DNA of 64,000 nt from Rhexocercosporidium sp. MPI-PUGE-AT-0058. Its lineage: Eukaryota; Ascomycota; Leotiomycetes; Helotiales. Shown piece by piece: positions 1 through 10,801 of the stretch (its first letter is position 1; the number at the start of each line of letters is the position of its first letter). The translations under genes were made by a program, and so were the position numbers. The notes under the pieces are model-generated. The model did not search any database, had not been told where the DNA came from, and was given only the letters and a program-made list of their open reading frames with translations. Location of the stretch: NCBI GenBank assembly GCA_020746875.1, contig JAGTJL010000021.1, positions 682,001 to 746,000 on the forward strand, written 5' to 3'.

Positions 1-446
1 TTAGTTCGGAAGTGATCGCAAGGTAGTGAAAGCTAGGATAGTCCAGTTTGGCCGACCTTATAGATTTACCGATCTGAATGTATTTCCCAGTACAATGTGT
101 CGGAATATCTGATCAATGTCGCGTACACCAATGCATTATATTCCATTCAAAGCTTGATATCGCGAAATTCTCTTCGCTTGAAGACAGAGCGCCCCCAATA
201 TATATATGCATATCTACATACGGTCGACTACTCTGCTTTCGGGCTGTCCTCCATATTGCGATCGTACTCAATTTGGCCCGAGTAAAACAACAATCAGTCT
301 TTCCTCATGGTGAGGTCTACGAGTAAAGGCAAAGTATCTCATGGAAATGTGTGGCATGGCGAAAGACTGCACTCGAATAAAAACATGACAAATTGAAAAC
401 TATAAAAAGAACTTGGAATGAAACACTTTCCCTTGCAGCAATGTCT
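1..446. other. Left-edge non-coding stretch
   Basis: No convincing gene is visible. Two overlapping short frames near 78-326 have no recognisable motif. This is presumably the 3' flank of gene A1. Confidence 0.5.
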
Positions 447-1664
447 TCAATCCCAAACAGTCATACCATCACTGTAATCCTTGCGTTCTTCCACGTCAAT
501 TTCCACTGTCCCATCACTTCGTCTGGTCATTCGACTGAGACGAAGTTTTGATTTCTTCAGATTGAAACAGTTGACCGCACTCTCATTCACACAAAGTGGC
601 CATACGGTGCGAGTACACATGTCACAGAAAAGCTCCTCTCTTCGTGAGACGAAATCAGGACCCAGTGATCGCTCATTCTCACACAGATCTCGGGCACTGT
701 GCCCGTCGTAGTTGCTTACGACGAGGTGATTCTCTTCGCAAGCTAATCGCGGAGCAATGGACTGTCCCTGCAAACTTTCTGGCTTTGACCCTGGCTCAGG
801 AGCATCTACAGATCGTCGCTTGACCCCGTAAGTGGGCGTCGACCCGCCTCTTGGGGATGAAATAATTTTCCGGAGCTTGATGATTTCCGCTGCACTTGGC
901 TCGACACCTGGTCCCGGAGAGCATGCGACTGTGCCGCTGGTGATTGCCTGACCTCTGTCTTCGTCGACGTTATCTGGGGTTGCGACTGGTAAAGGATCGA
1001 AGACCGGAATGCAATTGAGCTCAGTGAAATGGCCTTTGTAAAAGTGCTGTCTTGGTACACTGTCACACAATGACTCCGGGTGAGAAACGAATTGATTGCC
1101 ACGGTTGTCAGCAGCAGCAGATCCCATGCTCGAAAAATCGATCGTGTGAAGGGCCATTCCTGTCGGGAACCGATCATCTGTACTGAACCAAATGCAAGGT
1201 GGTCGCAACGTTGTTCCGAACATTGGTTGGTTTGAGTAGTAGAACCACTGATTGCACAGTTTGCCAAATTCCCCGTTCCAGGTCCAATATTCCTGGTTCG
1301 GGCCGGTGACTGCGAGGTAGGAGATGCAGATTGCATTGCTGGATCTTGCAGATACGGACAAGTACTCGGGCACCTCGTTGTTTGACTTGTTGATAGGGTC
1401 AACATTGATCGGCCTCGTTTGCCCTTGACCAAAGTTTCCTTGCTTCTCTCCAGACATGAATCCAACTCGGCCTCCGTTCACGTTGAACAAGGCTACATTC
1501 GGCATCGGTCCGTTTCCGTCATATGAGCCTGCTGTTCTGTTGAGTGCCCCATTGGTGAAGCTGATGCTTGTAGTTTGCGCTTTGGAGGATGGAAAGAAAT
1601 CTTTGAGAAGAGGAATTGACATTATTCCTCCTAAACCCAAAGTTATAGCGTTGATTACAGCCAT
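447..1664 (-). CDS. Gene A1: 405-aa protein of unknown function with hydrophobic N-terminus
   Basis: Single uninterrupted frame from ATG at 1664 to TGA at 447. Residues about 3-21 form a hydrophobic stretch that could be a signal anchor or uncleaved signal peptide. The middle is rich in Trp, Tyr and Cys (WTWNGEFGKLCNQWFYY), suggesting a folded, disulphide-bonded extracellular domain. The C-terminal part has a Cys cluster (FCDMCTRTVWPLC then CF) ending in an acidic tail. I have a weak memory of similar ascomycete hypothetical proteins with an FCDM...WPLC signature, but no function. A decayed copy (A2) lies at 13.4-13.8 kb, upstream of the paralogue of the neighbouring B1 gene, so A and B were duplicated together. 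The start is supported by homology to A2 that extends into the N-terminal coding region. I infer a membrane-anchored or secreted accessory protein. Confidence 0.7.
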   Translation of the reverse strand: MAVINAITLGLGGIMSIPLLKDFFPSSKAQTTSISFTNGALNRTAGSYDGNGPMPNVALFNVNGGRVGFMSGEKQGNFGQGQTRPINVDPINKSNNEVPEYLSVSARSSNAICISYLAVTGPNQEYWTWNGEFGKLCNQWFYYSNQPMFGTTLRPPCIWFSTDDRFPTGMALHTIDFSSMGSAAADNRGNQFVSHPESLCDSVPRQHFYKGHFTELNCIPVFDPLPVATPDNVDEDRGQAITSGTVACSPGPGVEPSAAEIIKLRKIISSPRGGSTPTYGVKRRSVDAPEPGSKPESLQGQSIAPRLACEENHLVVSNYDGHSARDLCENERSLGPDFVSRREELFCDMCTRTVWPLCVNESAVNCFNLKKSKLRLSRMTRRSDGTVEIDVEERKDYSDGMTVWD

Positions 1665-3266
1665 GATCTGCTACTTTATGCTGACGGCGCGAGCTGTTTT
1701 GTAGACTGCGGCTCGTGACAGGTTTTGGGTTGCAAACATAAGCGTGAAACAAAGTCAAGGATTTATCAATTGATGGTGAAAGAATCGGGAACGATTTGTC
1801 CTCTACTTAAGTAAAATGATAACGCACTCTTCATACTGAAACGAAGATTCTTTTCTCAGATCTGTCTTCACACTGCTTGCCCAACCTAGGCTCTCCCGCA
1901 CCTGTTGGAAGGCTGAAACATTGTTGGAATAGAACGGCATGGTCTATCGAACAAAGCGAATACACATGTCGTTTTCATGCATAACAGCGCGCCTAACTAA
2001 CAGTAGACTGGCATTCAGCAGTTGTGTTGGTGGGCAGTTAGCTAAATACAGGAAATGTTTCGGAAGGTCCATCGGTCAACTGGTCGACTAAAATAGGCGA
2101 TCATGCCCCAAAATACACATCCCACGATGTTGGGCGTATCACTTATAGCACAGCAAAGATACCTGTGTCCTGCGGCTGAGGGTAGTTGTCAGATGTTGGT
2201 AATGTTAGAGATGGTCATCGCTTAATGAGGGGGCGACAGAACACATGCTTGTTCACAAGAACGACATGCTTCCAACATACCAAGCGAAGGAAATTGATTG
2301 GGCTATCTTTCAAATTTCAGAAGAAGTTGGGAATCAGTTCGCCACGGATACGTTCCTGCGGTTGGGAGATACGCTGAAAGGTGTTCACCTTCTAAAAATA
2401 AAAAAAATGCATGCTGATTTATATTTTCTAGTAGGTGGTATCATCCGATAGGATTAATGATAAGTACGAGCCATAAAAGATGAAGCTACCAACGCCATCA
2501 GGAACCATTACTTTGATATTCCTTAGACTTTTATGGATGCTGTGCGTAAAACTGTTGGTGTCAGTCGTGGCCTAACTTAGGAACTTCTTAATTTGCATGC
2601 GGCACGGTAAAGTCTGAATTCCCACCTGTAGGAAAGTAATTTCCCTCCCGAAGACCCTCTGTTATGTTGGAAGTGCGAAGACCATCGTGATACACTACGA
2701 AACCAACATTTGCCAACCAAAGTCATACTACGTCTCAACATCCAGTTCGTGAGGATTGTATTATCTAGGAAAACAAGAACATGGAGACATTGGGATTTTC
2801 GAGCAGATTATTGACACGATATGTCATAGATCTCCCCTGTAAAAATAAGCTGTTGGAATTTGAGCCTCGGATACAGGGTGGTGATTCCTCCAGCAGGTCA
2901 CTGGGTGTTTTGTTGGCTTTGTCGAGACGTTGATGTTCACTGACCACAGACATAAAAAAATCTCCAAGCTCCAAATACGGGATTTCGTGCACCAACCCCT
3001 TGAAATGTATAAATAGTACACATCTATCATTATATAGCACACATACTTTCTCCAAGTACTCTTTAGAGGAACGCCCACCCAAAAAATCCACGCCTCTGAT
3101 ATCGACTCAGCGTACATCCTTCCATCAACCTACCTTGCCACTTGCTTCAGAAGCCCGACATCTTGACACTCCACCCAGCTCTCGAACTCGGTCTTCGCGT
3201 CGATCTATCTCCTTTCATCGTCAGTCTGTTTTCCTCCCGACCCTTACGACTCCGGGCTATACCACA
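1665..3266. promoter_or_regulatory. Shared upstream region of divergent genes A1 and B1
   Basis: This 1.6-kb interval separates the divergent starts of A1 and B1 and has no convincing gene. Parts resemble the corresponding interval at 13.8-15.26 kb, for example the CTACTTAAG segment near 1803 and the segment around 2575-2615, so the promoter was duplicated with the genes. Confidence 0.55.
3008..3015 (+). promoter_or_regulatory. TATA-like element upstream of B1
   Basis: TATAAATA about 250 nt upstream of the B1 start codon, in a pyrimidine-rich leader. Plausible core promoter, not proven. Confidence 0.35.
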
Positions 3267-4306
3267 ATGCAATTACACTTCGCTCTCAACTTCGGAATAG
3301 CTACCTTACTGGGTGTCATTTTCTCCGCGGTCAGCTATCCTGTGGTGGAAACTCCCAGCGCTCAACACTATCGTGCAGGTATGAGTATTGGCACTGAATA
3401 TATTTAAATGCTGAGATTGCAAAAGTTCCGCCTCATAGCTTGCTATCTCGTGTACCAGCTGCCTTTCCTGTACCACCAGGAGTCAAGCCACCCCCACCAA
3501 GAAAGCCAGAGAAGCCGGCTGGACAGAAAGGAGGAGACCTTATCCCTGGTGGTTCTGGACCTGCCTATGAACCCCGTCCCGAATATGGTCGATACTTGGA
3601 CAAAGGCAAAACACTACAACAAAACTTTAAGGACAGACAAATCACGGACCCAGACATAGATCACAACTATGCCACGGATATACAATCTTATACGGGCTAT
3701 GACCGACCTACCGTTACCGTTTCTGACGTTGAACCAGTCAGCATGTCACGTGCAGAAGGTGCACCTCCCATAGATTTCAAACTGGAAGGCTCCTGGATGA
3801 GATATAAAATCATCGCATCAAGTCAAGATCAACCTGCAGCTATCTTTTATCACTCATCAAGCCAAAAGACTGCTGTACTTAGCGAGCTTTTCAACAGCAG
3901 AGTCGGCAACTCCTACGGGGTCTCATTGACAAAAGTCAAATGGAGCGAGATGCTCTTCCAAACTTGGGCCAGGGAAGCCGGTGCTAGGACATCCGAACTG
4001 AAGTACATTACTTATGGAAGCGTTTCTCCTGGTGATCTGAGAGAGGTTGTTGATGCGGCTAGGAAACTGAAAGATATGGACAAGGTTGAGTATGGTGGCT
4101 GGGTCAGTTTCTCAAAAGATGCAGACTCCCGGGCTGATCGAGACGCATTTGCAGCGTTGGTCGGCATGGATACCACCAGGACAGCTTATAATATGGTCAC
4201 CGATCACAAAGCAGCATTCCGCGGGATTTCGCCACAGGTTGTCCACACCTACTCCGAAGGCAAAACAGGCGGCTCTGCCAGACACATTGTTATCGAACTC
4301 GGATGA
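3267..4306 (+). CDS. Gene B1: predicted secreted protein, unknown family
   Basis: Exons 3267-3378 and 3459-4306 joined across an 80-nt intron (GTATGA...ACCAG) give 319 aa. Exon 1 encodes a typical signal peptide (MQLHFALNFGIATLLGVIFS, then AVSYP). Mature protein begins with a Pro/Gly/Lys-rich linker (PPGVKPPPPRKPEKP). A globular region follows with the landmarks ITDPDI, WMRYKII, MLFQTWAREAG, LKYITYG, RKLKDMDK and DRDAFAALVGMDTTR. The paralogue B2 (15.3-16.3 kb) keeps the same landmarks in order, which identifies the conserved core. No Pfam family is recognised. The fused frame and signal peptide support a real expressed gene. I infer an extracellular protein, possibly a host- or microbe-interaction factor, but nothing in the sequence proves a role. 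A 405-aa gene (A1) is divergent upstream. Confidence 0.72.
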
Positions 4307-5200
4307 GGAAGTGGTCGATCGGACTTCTGTTCCAAGTCTGGCTGTTCTTTTTGATTTTTTTCTTCGCCTGACTTTCTTACCTGTCATTGATTCCCTCCTG
4401 TCATTTCTTGCTGGCTGTCCCGAGCTCATTTTTTCCTTCGAGTTTTCTCTGACAAACGGTACACATCTTCCTTGTTCCATGGTTGCAAACGTCATTCTTT
4501 ATTTGTATTTCATTCTGCGAAACTGTGAGCGCTGCTTGTCGTTCTCCTGCTCACGTTTTTTACTTCATCCTCCGATTGTCTTTCTTTGGCATTGAATGCG
4601 TATCTGGTCACTATACCTTCGTTTTCCATGTTTTATTAAGATTGCAGCATCATCTCTTATACCTTGTCAGTCTACGACTTTCGTTCTGCTCTCTGATCTT
4701 TAGTCAATCAACAAGCATTACAAACTAAGTTATATCATACTATCTGAACGGTTCAAATTAGCGGAGTCAACTTCGCACGGATGCACTTCCAGTACGAATT
4801 ACTGACCTAGCAAAATACCAGCCATCCGTGGCTCTATATTCATGTCGCTAACATCTCCTAATCCTTGACGGGCAGACTTGCTTTAGTTTACGCCGAATTT
4901 GAACTGAATCGAGTCAATCAACTGATAAATTTGTCAACATTGACCGTGAAGGATTTCTCGCATATTATGATGTTTGTCCTGTTGGATTTGCCAAAGATGA
5001 GAATGTGTGAGAGCCTTCTGAGTCCTAGAAACCCTTTTTTACAGGTTCATCAGTGGGAGGGGTAGTCTATTATATTGGTATCGATACGATGTTGATGATG
5101 AAGTCACCTAGCCCAAAAACAAAATGTACCAATATGTTTCAAAATAGTCCACAGCGTATTTAAAAGGAAAAGCCATCTTTCCACTATGTCAGCAGAGCCG
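4307..5200. other. Intergenic: convergent 3' flanks of B1 and ank1
   Basis: No gene seen. T-rich sequence follows the B1 stop, and short frames (4086-4728) run on from the B1 region without motifs. Probably 3' UTRs and spacer. Confidence 0.5.
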
Positions 5201-6788
5201 TTACCGCATCCGTTTTACCCCAAAAACAGGACTCCTAGGCCACATCCCTCTTTTTTTCAAGTCTTCTGCATAGTGGCTGTCAAGCAGGTCGACGGATTTT
5301 GCTCCAAGATCAAGAAGAATCTCGACGACATGCGCATGTCCGTAAGCAAGTGCTTCCAACATTGGGGAATGAAATCCCGAGGGGCCTGAGGCGCCGTCGA
5401 TATTTGCACCTCGCTCAAACAAAATTTTGACAAGGGTTCCGTAACCCCCTTGAGCAGCCAGGCTTAGTGCTCTATCCTTGTACCAGAACTCGACGCCCGA
5501 ATCAAGGAGCACCTCGACAGCTCGAACTTGGCCATTCCGAACTGCGGACGTGAGCGGAGACCATTTTTCATTGCGTACAGGAATTGAGCCAGCTGCAAGG
5601 AGATCCTGAATGATTTCGCAGTGTCCTTGCGAAGCTGCGCTAGTAAGTGACGAGAATTGATCGACGTAGTCTGTGGCATTTGCTCCGTGGGCCAGCAATA
5701 GTTGTACAATATCCCGATAGCCTCTTGAGGATGCAATCTGGAGAGGAGACTCCAGCTCCCACATGCCTTTAGCTCCTGAAGCGTTTTCATTGACGTCGGT
5801 GCCATTTACAAGACAGAGTTTGACGAATTCTGTGTGCCCGTGTCTTGTGGCTTCTCTGATGTTTCGAAAGTCATTCAATGGAGCGTGTAAGCGCTCACAC
5901 AGCAAATTGAAGATTCTGATTCTGTTTGCTGCCGCGGCATATCGGGGCAGGTGGTGTAAATTTGATGGGTCCTCGCGGTTTGCTTCAAGAAGTAGCAAAA
6001 CAAGTTCCTCGTCTCCTCTAGTGACGGCTGCTCTCAACGCAAAACTGATTTGCCCTCGGTCGTGGTCGTGATTTGTTTTTGCATGGGCATTTAAGATTTG
6101 GCTAACTAACCTTTGCTGGCCCCCAATGGTCGCAAAAACAAGTACCGTATCTTTGAAAGCAGCACTGCGGTCGCTAGGGGAAAGGCTATGCTTACAGTCG
6201 CGGGAAGCGTCGTTGACGATACCCTCGAAGAGCCAGGAGAGTCCCAAAACAGCAGCAGCTCGCATGCAATCACGGGCCAGAGTACTGTCGAGCAAGGTCG
6301 GCTCTTTTAAGCAGCTCATGAGCTCTAGACACCGGCCACAAGTGCCATCTATAGACACCAGTGCAGCGATGAGGATCCGTAGGGATGCTTGGTACTTTTG
6401 ACCGAAGCGGTCTTCTTCAGGTAATAGCGTTTCCAGGATGCGATGGAGCCGAGCGGAAAGATTCCGTTCGCGTTTGCCGTCTGCAAGCGCTCGAAACAAG
6501 AGATATTCCTGAACTATTTGTTTATATGACGGAGATCCGGTGGTATTGCGATTTTCTGGAAATTCAAGAGCTCTGGAACGGTAGACAGCCGCTGGAATTT
6601 CGCGATCGAAGAGTTCTATCATACTGTTAATTGAGTAAAAAGGTACACATGAACGCTCGAGACTACATACTGCACACTAATCTAAGCCTCACAGTCTCGT
6701 TCAGCCCGACGGTTGCCATCACATGGTCAAGGAGGGTCTTGATGATGTCCAAAGAAAGGTCACACAGACGAAAAGAGGGCTCGGCCAT
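5201..6788 (-). CDS. ank1: F-box-like / ankyrin-repeat protein
   Basis: Exons 6788-6671 and 6615-5201 (55-nt intron, GTATGT...GATAG) give 510 aa. The N-terminus has an F-box-like helix set (LSLDIIKTLLDHVM, then RLRLVC joined by the splice to KLFDREI). Residues about 200-490 hold ankyrin-type repeats, seen in units such as GHTEFVKLCLVNGTDVN, GYRDIVQLLLAHGANAT, GHCEIIQDLLAAGSIP, GQVRAVEVLLDSGVEF and GYGTLVKILFERGANID. F-box plus ankyrin architecture normally suggests a substrate adaptor for an SCF ubiquitin ligase in cytoplasm or nucleus, but the N-terminal match here is weak and inferred. The splice junction is shared exactly with ank2 (both give K-LFDREI). It is part of the duplicated A-B-ank block; ank1 and ank2 are intact, ank3 is dead. 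Confidence 0.8.
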
Positions 6789-8373
6789 TATGACGATGAA
6801 ATGACCTCGCGATATAGTGTAGTTGAAGAAAGCCTTCTGGACGGCGGTGGAGCGCGATGGAGGTAATGGGTAAGGAAAGGAATGGGTACCCTCCGACGAT
6901 GGCCTGGAGAAAGCACAAAGAAACAGGCGCTTATATAGTGCCGCAACGCTTGAGGGATTCAACACGTGAGTGTTGGTCCAAACGTTGGTAAAATGCGTGG
7001 ACTTGGAAAGCAACTACACGACCGAAATGCAAACTTTGATATTTTTAGAAGTAATCTTACAAACCCCTGCTGCCTATAGTACCAACAGCACATGATGCGT
7101 TGGCCAGACAAACCAACCGCCTACCAACCAGCATATAATGCGTTAGCCAGATGAACCAAAAGTAATTTGAGGGAAATATGCGGTATCTGAACTCTCCTTT
7201 CGGGTGTTTCAAAAACGCTTTGAGATAGGTCGGAAGAAGAAGAAAAGAGGTAAAATGCTAAAATACCCTTAGCGTCCCAGAAAGAACACCCTTATGCGAA
7301 GAAGGGTAAGAAAGACCCAAGAAGTTCAAGCAACTTGTCATAAATAATCATTCCTTACGCCTATCCACATCATAAACTCACCAGTCTTGCTCTTGGTCTT
7401 AATTAAGAGCTCTGCTGATGGGAAAATTAGGATACCCCGATTACAGCCGATTCCCAAACATGCAATGCCTCAATAAATACCATGCTTTAAAATGTCTGAT
7501 CCAAGTCACTGGCACCACCTCGGCACGAGAGCTTCAATTTCTTCGCCTAGTGTCATGGGATACTTTTGGACTTAAGTTGAGGTTACCCCAGCATGTGTAT
7601 ACACATTCGTAGTTGTAGCTCTTGATCGAGTCAGTGTGCTTTCATGGACTTGTATATTACAAGTGTGTTCCAATTTAACCCAGTACGACAACGAGTCAAC
7701 GACTAATACATCCTGGAATTTGTGCCCAATGTAACGAATCATGACGAGCAGAAATGCGGCGAGACTATAATTTGAGTTAAAATGTGACAAGCTGAAAGGT
7801 AACAAGGCAACAATGGAAATCGTCAAACTGAACGACATATCTTTTAGGCTTAGCAACGTAATTATTTTAAATAGTCATTCTTTCAATGGGGAGGGGTTGA
7901 AAGCAATAATGATTCTTGATTCTCAACTAAATGCCAACACTTTTTTCAAGTAATACTAGGTGGATACTTTACTACCTAGTTGGCTGGCGGTTCTGTTTCG
8001 TCATAAAACATACGTAAGCGAAAATCGATACAATCCTTTCGAAAACACTGAAGTGCGCTCCAAAAGGTACACATGTTGTACAACGTTTGTACTCTTAGAC
8101 AACCTTGTTATACCAAGAAAAACCGTAAAGCCATACGTAAATGTTCTTGAAGTAGAACAAAAAGAATATATATTCAAGTCGTCATACTATATGAGGGTGG
8201 ATAAACGGAACTAGGTATTCGCTTCTGCCAATGACCTCATTGGGTGACTAAAATATTATCATTGCACATTCCTCCATACTTCGTCTACTGCGACACCACC
8301 CAACCGTCGACATTGAAGTTGCATTGCAGCACAATTTCGTTCTTGGGAAGAGTACCTAGGGAATGAGATAAAA
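6789..8373. repeat. ank1 upstream flank, partly duplicated; otherwise empty
   Basis: The segment about 7170-7430 is a diverged copy of 12700-12960 upstream of ank2: both share GGTAAAATG, AAATACCCTT and CCTTATGCGAAGAA in the same order. The part nearest ank1 (about 6950-7080) also resembles 18740-18840 upstream of ank3. From about 7450 to 8370 I see no gene. Confidence 0.6.
6932..6938 (-). promoter_or_regulatory. TATA-like box of ank1
   Basis: Minus-strand CTATATAAG about 145 nt upstream of the ank1 ATG; suitable spacing for a core promoter. Confidence 0.4.
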
Positions 8374-9696
8374 ATGGTCCATGCAACGGCTCCTGGTCAA
8401 GAGCATATTGATCAGCACCCCGATGACACCATCACACCACCAGCAAGCTCATCAGCTCCAGAAAGGAAAAAATTACACATACTCGACCTCCCAACCGAGC
8501 TCATTATTCAAATATCAGACTTCCTCTCTCTCTTCTCAACCGCATCGTTCGCATTTTGCAACAAGCGACTCGCCACTTTAATAGGCCGGCAGTCGTGGAC
8601 CTCTCTTCACACACAGCCAAAAGAGCGTATCCAATTCCTTGCCATCTTATCACGAGACTTGCCTCACCGACACGCTTGCCACGGATGCGCTCGTCTCCAC
8701 TCCAGCAAATCCATCCCTCGGCCAGGAGACGTTAACGCATGGCAACAATCCAAGTATTGTACCCAAACATCATCTCTCGGTGGTCATCCAGGGGCAGAAC
8801 CGTTGCACGTTTCGAACTACTTCTCGCCGTACTGCGTGTGTTTTGCTCATGTCCAGCTGGTGTTGAAGCGACATTATCATGGAGCTCCACACGGCATTTC
8901 ATTGCAAGACCTCAACTCCACTAACATCCGATTGATCACTGACGACGCATATTTCTTTTCCGTAGAAGCGCGGATCGCAGATGGCGAGCTGCTCTTGAGA
9001 TCGCAGGAATGGATCGTTTCGAGCCAGCTTCCGCGCGAGCAGTTCGTGGATAGGAGGGTCGCGCATGCTGTTTGTCGGCATCTGATGACATATAACACGA
9101 TATTTGGTCTCGATGATAGTTTGACGGGCTTGATGAAGTGTCAACTTAGCCACCAACTTCGGGACGACAATGATTTCGAATGCTCCTGTATGCGTCTACA
9201 CCAGTGCTTGACTTGTCCAATGGACTACCGTCTCGATGTTGTGGATATGCAACATCTAGGACCTACCCTCTGCGTCACCAAATGGTTTACTCTCGGAACC
9301 GGCTCGACCGTCCATGACCCGTTCTGGAATGGACACGACCTTTCAGCTGACGAACCACTTCTTCACGGACTGCCTCTGGGAAGCATCCGTTCGCGGTATG
9401 AAAGTCATGACGGGATCTCTGATAGTGATTTGAGAGCTAGCAATAGGAGGATGATGCTTCGTTTTCTCTTCATAGATGAAGGATGCCTTGCGTTGCAGGC
9501 TGGGGGCTTGGGCTGGAAGCAAATAGGTTGTGGCCAGAAGATTGATATTTCTGAGGCAGAGGATCTTGCAAGGGTTCGTCGTCGTGTTTTTACACCCTCT
9601 AGGTTGAAAGACGCTTGGTTGCTTGCTGCCGGCTATTCTATGGTAGTTGTTCTCGTGTTGCAGTGCGTGTGTCGAATGTTGGGGCGTCATGGGTAG
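8374..9696 (+). CDS. F-box domain protein, possible C-terminal membrane tail
   Basis: Intronless 440-aa frame. An F-box core lies at about residues 36-75 (ILDLPTELIIQISDFLSL, then FCNKRLATLIG). A His/Cys-containing segment follows (HRHACHGCARLH), a pattern seen in many fungal F-box proteins. The remainder is variable. The last 30 residues include a hydrophobic stretch (AAGYSMVVVLVLQCV) that could be a tail anchor, unusual for a soluble SCF adaptor. It lies between two copies of the ankyrin family but is not itself duplicated in the window. F-box proteins recruit substrates to Skp1-Cullin1 ubiquitin ligases; the substrate here is unknown. The ATG at 8374 starts the frame and follows an A-rich context (ATAAAAATGG) good for fungal initiation. 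Confidence 0.75.
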   Translation: MVHATAPGQEHIDQHPDDTITPPASSSAPERKKLHILDLPTELIIQISDFLSLFSTASFAFCNKRLATLIGRQSWTSLHTQPKERIQFLAILSRDLPHRHACHGCARLHSSKSIPRPGDVNAWQQSKYCTQTSSLGGHPGAEPLHVSNYFSPYCVCFAHVQLVLKRHYHGAPHGISLQDLNSTNIRLITDDAYFFSVEARIADGELLLRSQEWIVSSQLPREQFVDRRVAHAVCRHLMTYNTIFGLDDSLTGLMKCQLSHQLRDDNDFECSCMRLHQCLTCPMDYRLDVVDMQHLGPTLCVTKWFTLGTGSTVHDPFWNGHDLSADEPLLHGLPLGSIRSRYESHDGISDSDLRASNRRMMLRFLFIDEGCLALQAGGLGWKQIGCGQKIDISEAEDLARVRRRVFTPSRLKDAWLLAAGYSMVVVLVLQCVCRMLGRHG

Positions 9697-10116
9697 TATG
9701 TAATGGAATACAGCTACAAATGGAGTTCGCAGGCCACGATTTATTCAAAACAGTCCGAGGGACATTGTTATAGCAATCTCCATGTTTCTGGAGATTCAGG
9801 TCTCTGAAGATCCTCTTTCCAGAAAATAGAACGAAAATCTTCTCCAAACACCCACGCACCATTTTCGGCGGAGCACAAGAACTGGACGACTCACAATTTC
9901 CCAATGGATAAGGAACATTGTTCTCCATCGAGGTTGTCTTAGCCGATTGATTTGAGATGCAGACTACTTCTGTAATGGGCATCGAGATTACGTATCCCCT
10001 TCTAACTGATGTTGTCAATAAGTGTGTTCTCTGAATCTAACCGATATGCCCTTCTTGTCAGTATTCAAGATACCGTTGCTTTGCTTCCTTGATCTTCACG
10101 CTTGTTAGTGTTCATC
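9697..10116. other. Intergenic downstream of the F-box gene
   Basis: No gene recognised; short antisense frames only. Confidence 0.45.
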
Positions 10117-10280
10117 ATGTTATACCAACAGCTCTTTGCCCTCGCCGCAATTGGAAGCTCGCCTCAGCAGCGTAAGTCTCATATATCTTCAATCTGGATG
10201 ACCGAGGCCCCTTCATACGTTCGTCCATAGGCAGTCTAGCATTACAGGGGAGATGCTCAGTCTTTTGTAGGAATGTTTAG
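10117..10280 (+). CDS. Possible 34-aa secreted peptide (or remnant)
   Basis: ATG at 10117 opens MLYQQLFALAAIGSSPQQ, a plausible short signal peptide, then a good donor (GTAAGT) at 10172. Joining to an acceptor ending at 10230 (CCATAG) keeps an open frame that ends at TAG 10280 and adds RSLALQGRCSVFCRNV with two cysteines. Total 34 aa. It may be a tiny secreted peptide, or the first exon of a larger gene whose rest has decayed. Only the signal-like start and donor are good evidence. Confidence 0.22.
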
Positions 10281-10801
10281 TATTAATTCCTTGGAATACC
10301 TCTTTCAAGTACTTGAGTGACGTAGCATACATTAAGATTTTGCACATTATCCAAGGAACTGCTGGGTTTGATTCGAAGCTGACTACCGGTGGTGAAGTCT
10401 GGGCTAGTCTTGTTTAACCCATTTTATGACTTTAAGAGGGGGGTTGCTGGAAGTTGGTTTTATAGGTGATGTATCATGTCAGAGCAAATCGAGAAAAGTG
10501 ACAATTTGGGCAGCGGCAACACATTTCTTTAGAGGTTAATCCGCCGCTCGCTCTTATTTGTTTACTTTCAAGTCAATGGGGTCATCAACACTTCCTTGAA
10601 AGGGGGTTATTGTCAAAGATATTCTGGAAGCCTCTGTCCTAGTACTTGGAATTATGTGCTAGCGCCACTTTATGCTCTTTGTGAGCTGGTATTCATATAA
10701 GCAGACTATCCTCGTCAAGGTATCGCTTCTCCCCTGAGTTCATGAATACCGCTTCAAACCCGCTCCTTCAGTTCATAATGACCCCATGTACAAAAGCACC
10801 T
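10281..10801. other. Intergenic, no gene seen
   Basis: No coding signal. It lies at the 3' side of ank2 and probably contains its 3' UTR. Confidence 0.45.

Noticed and set aside
806..1465. 219-aa minus-strand frame inside A1
   Set aside because: Same-strand shadow frame of A1. A1 is supported by its paralogue fragment and cysteine pattern; this frame has low-complexity Ser/Arg/Thr content and no motif.
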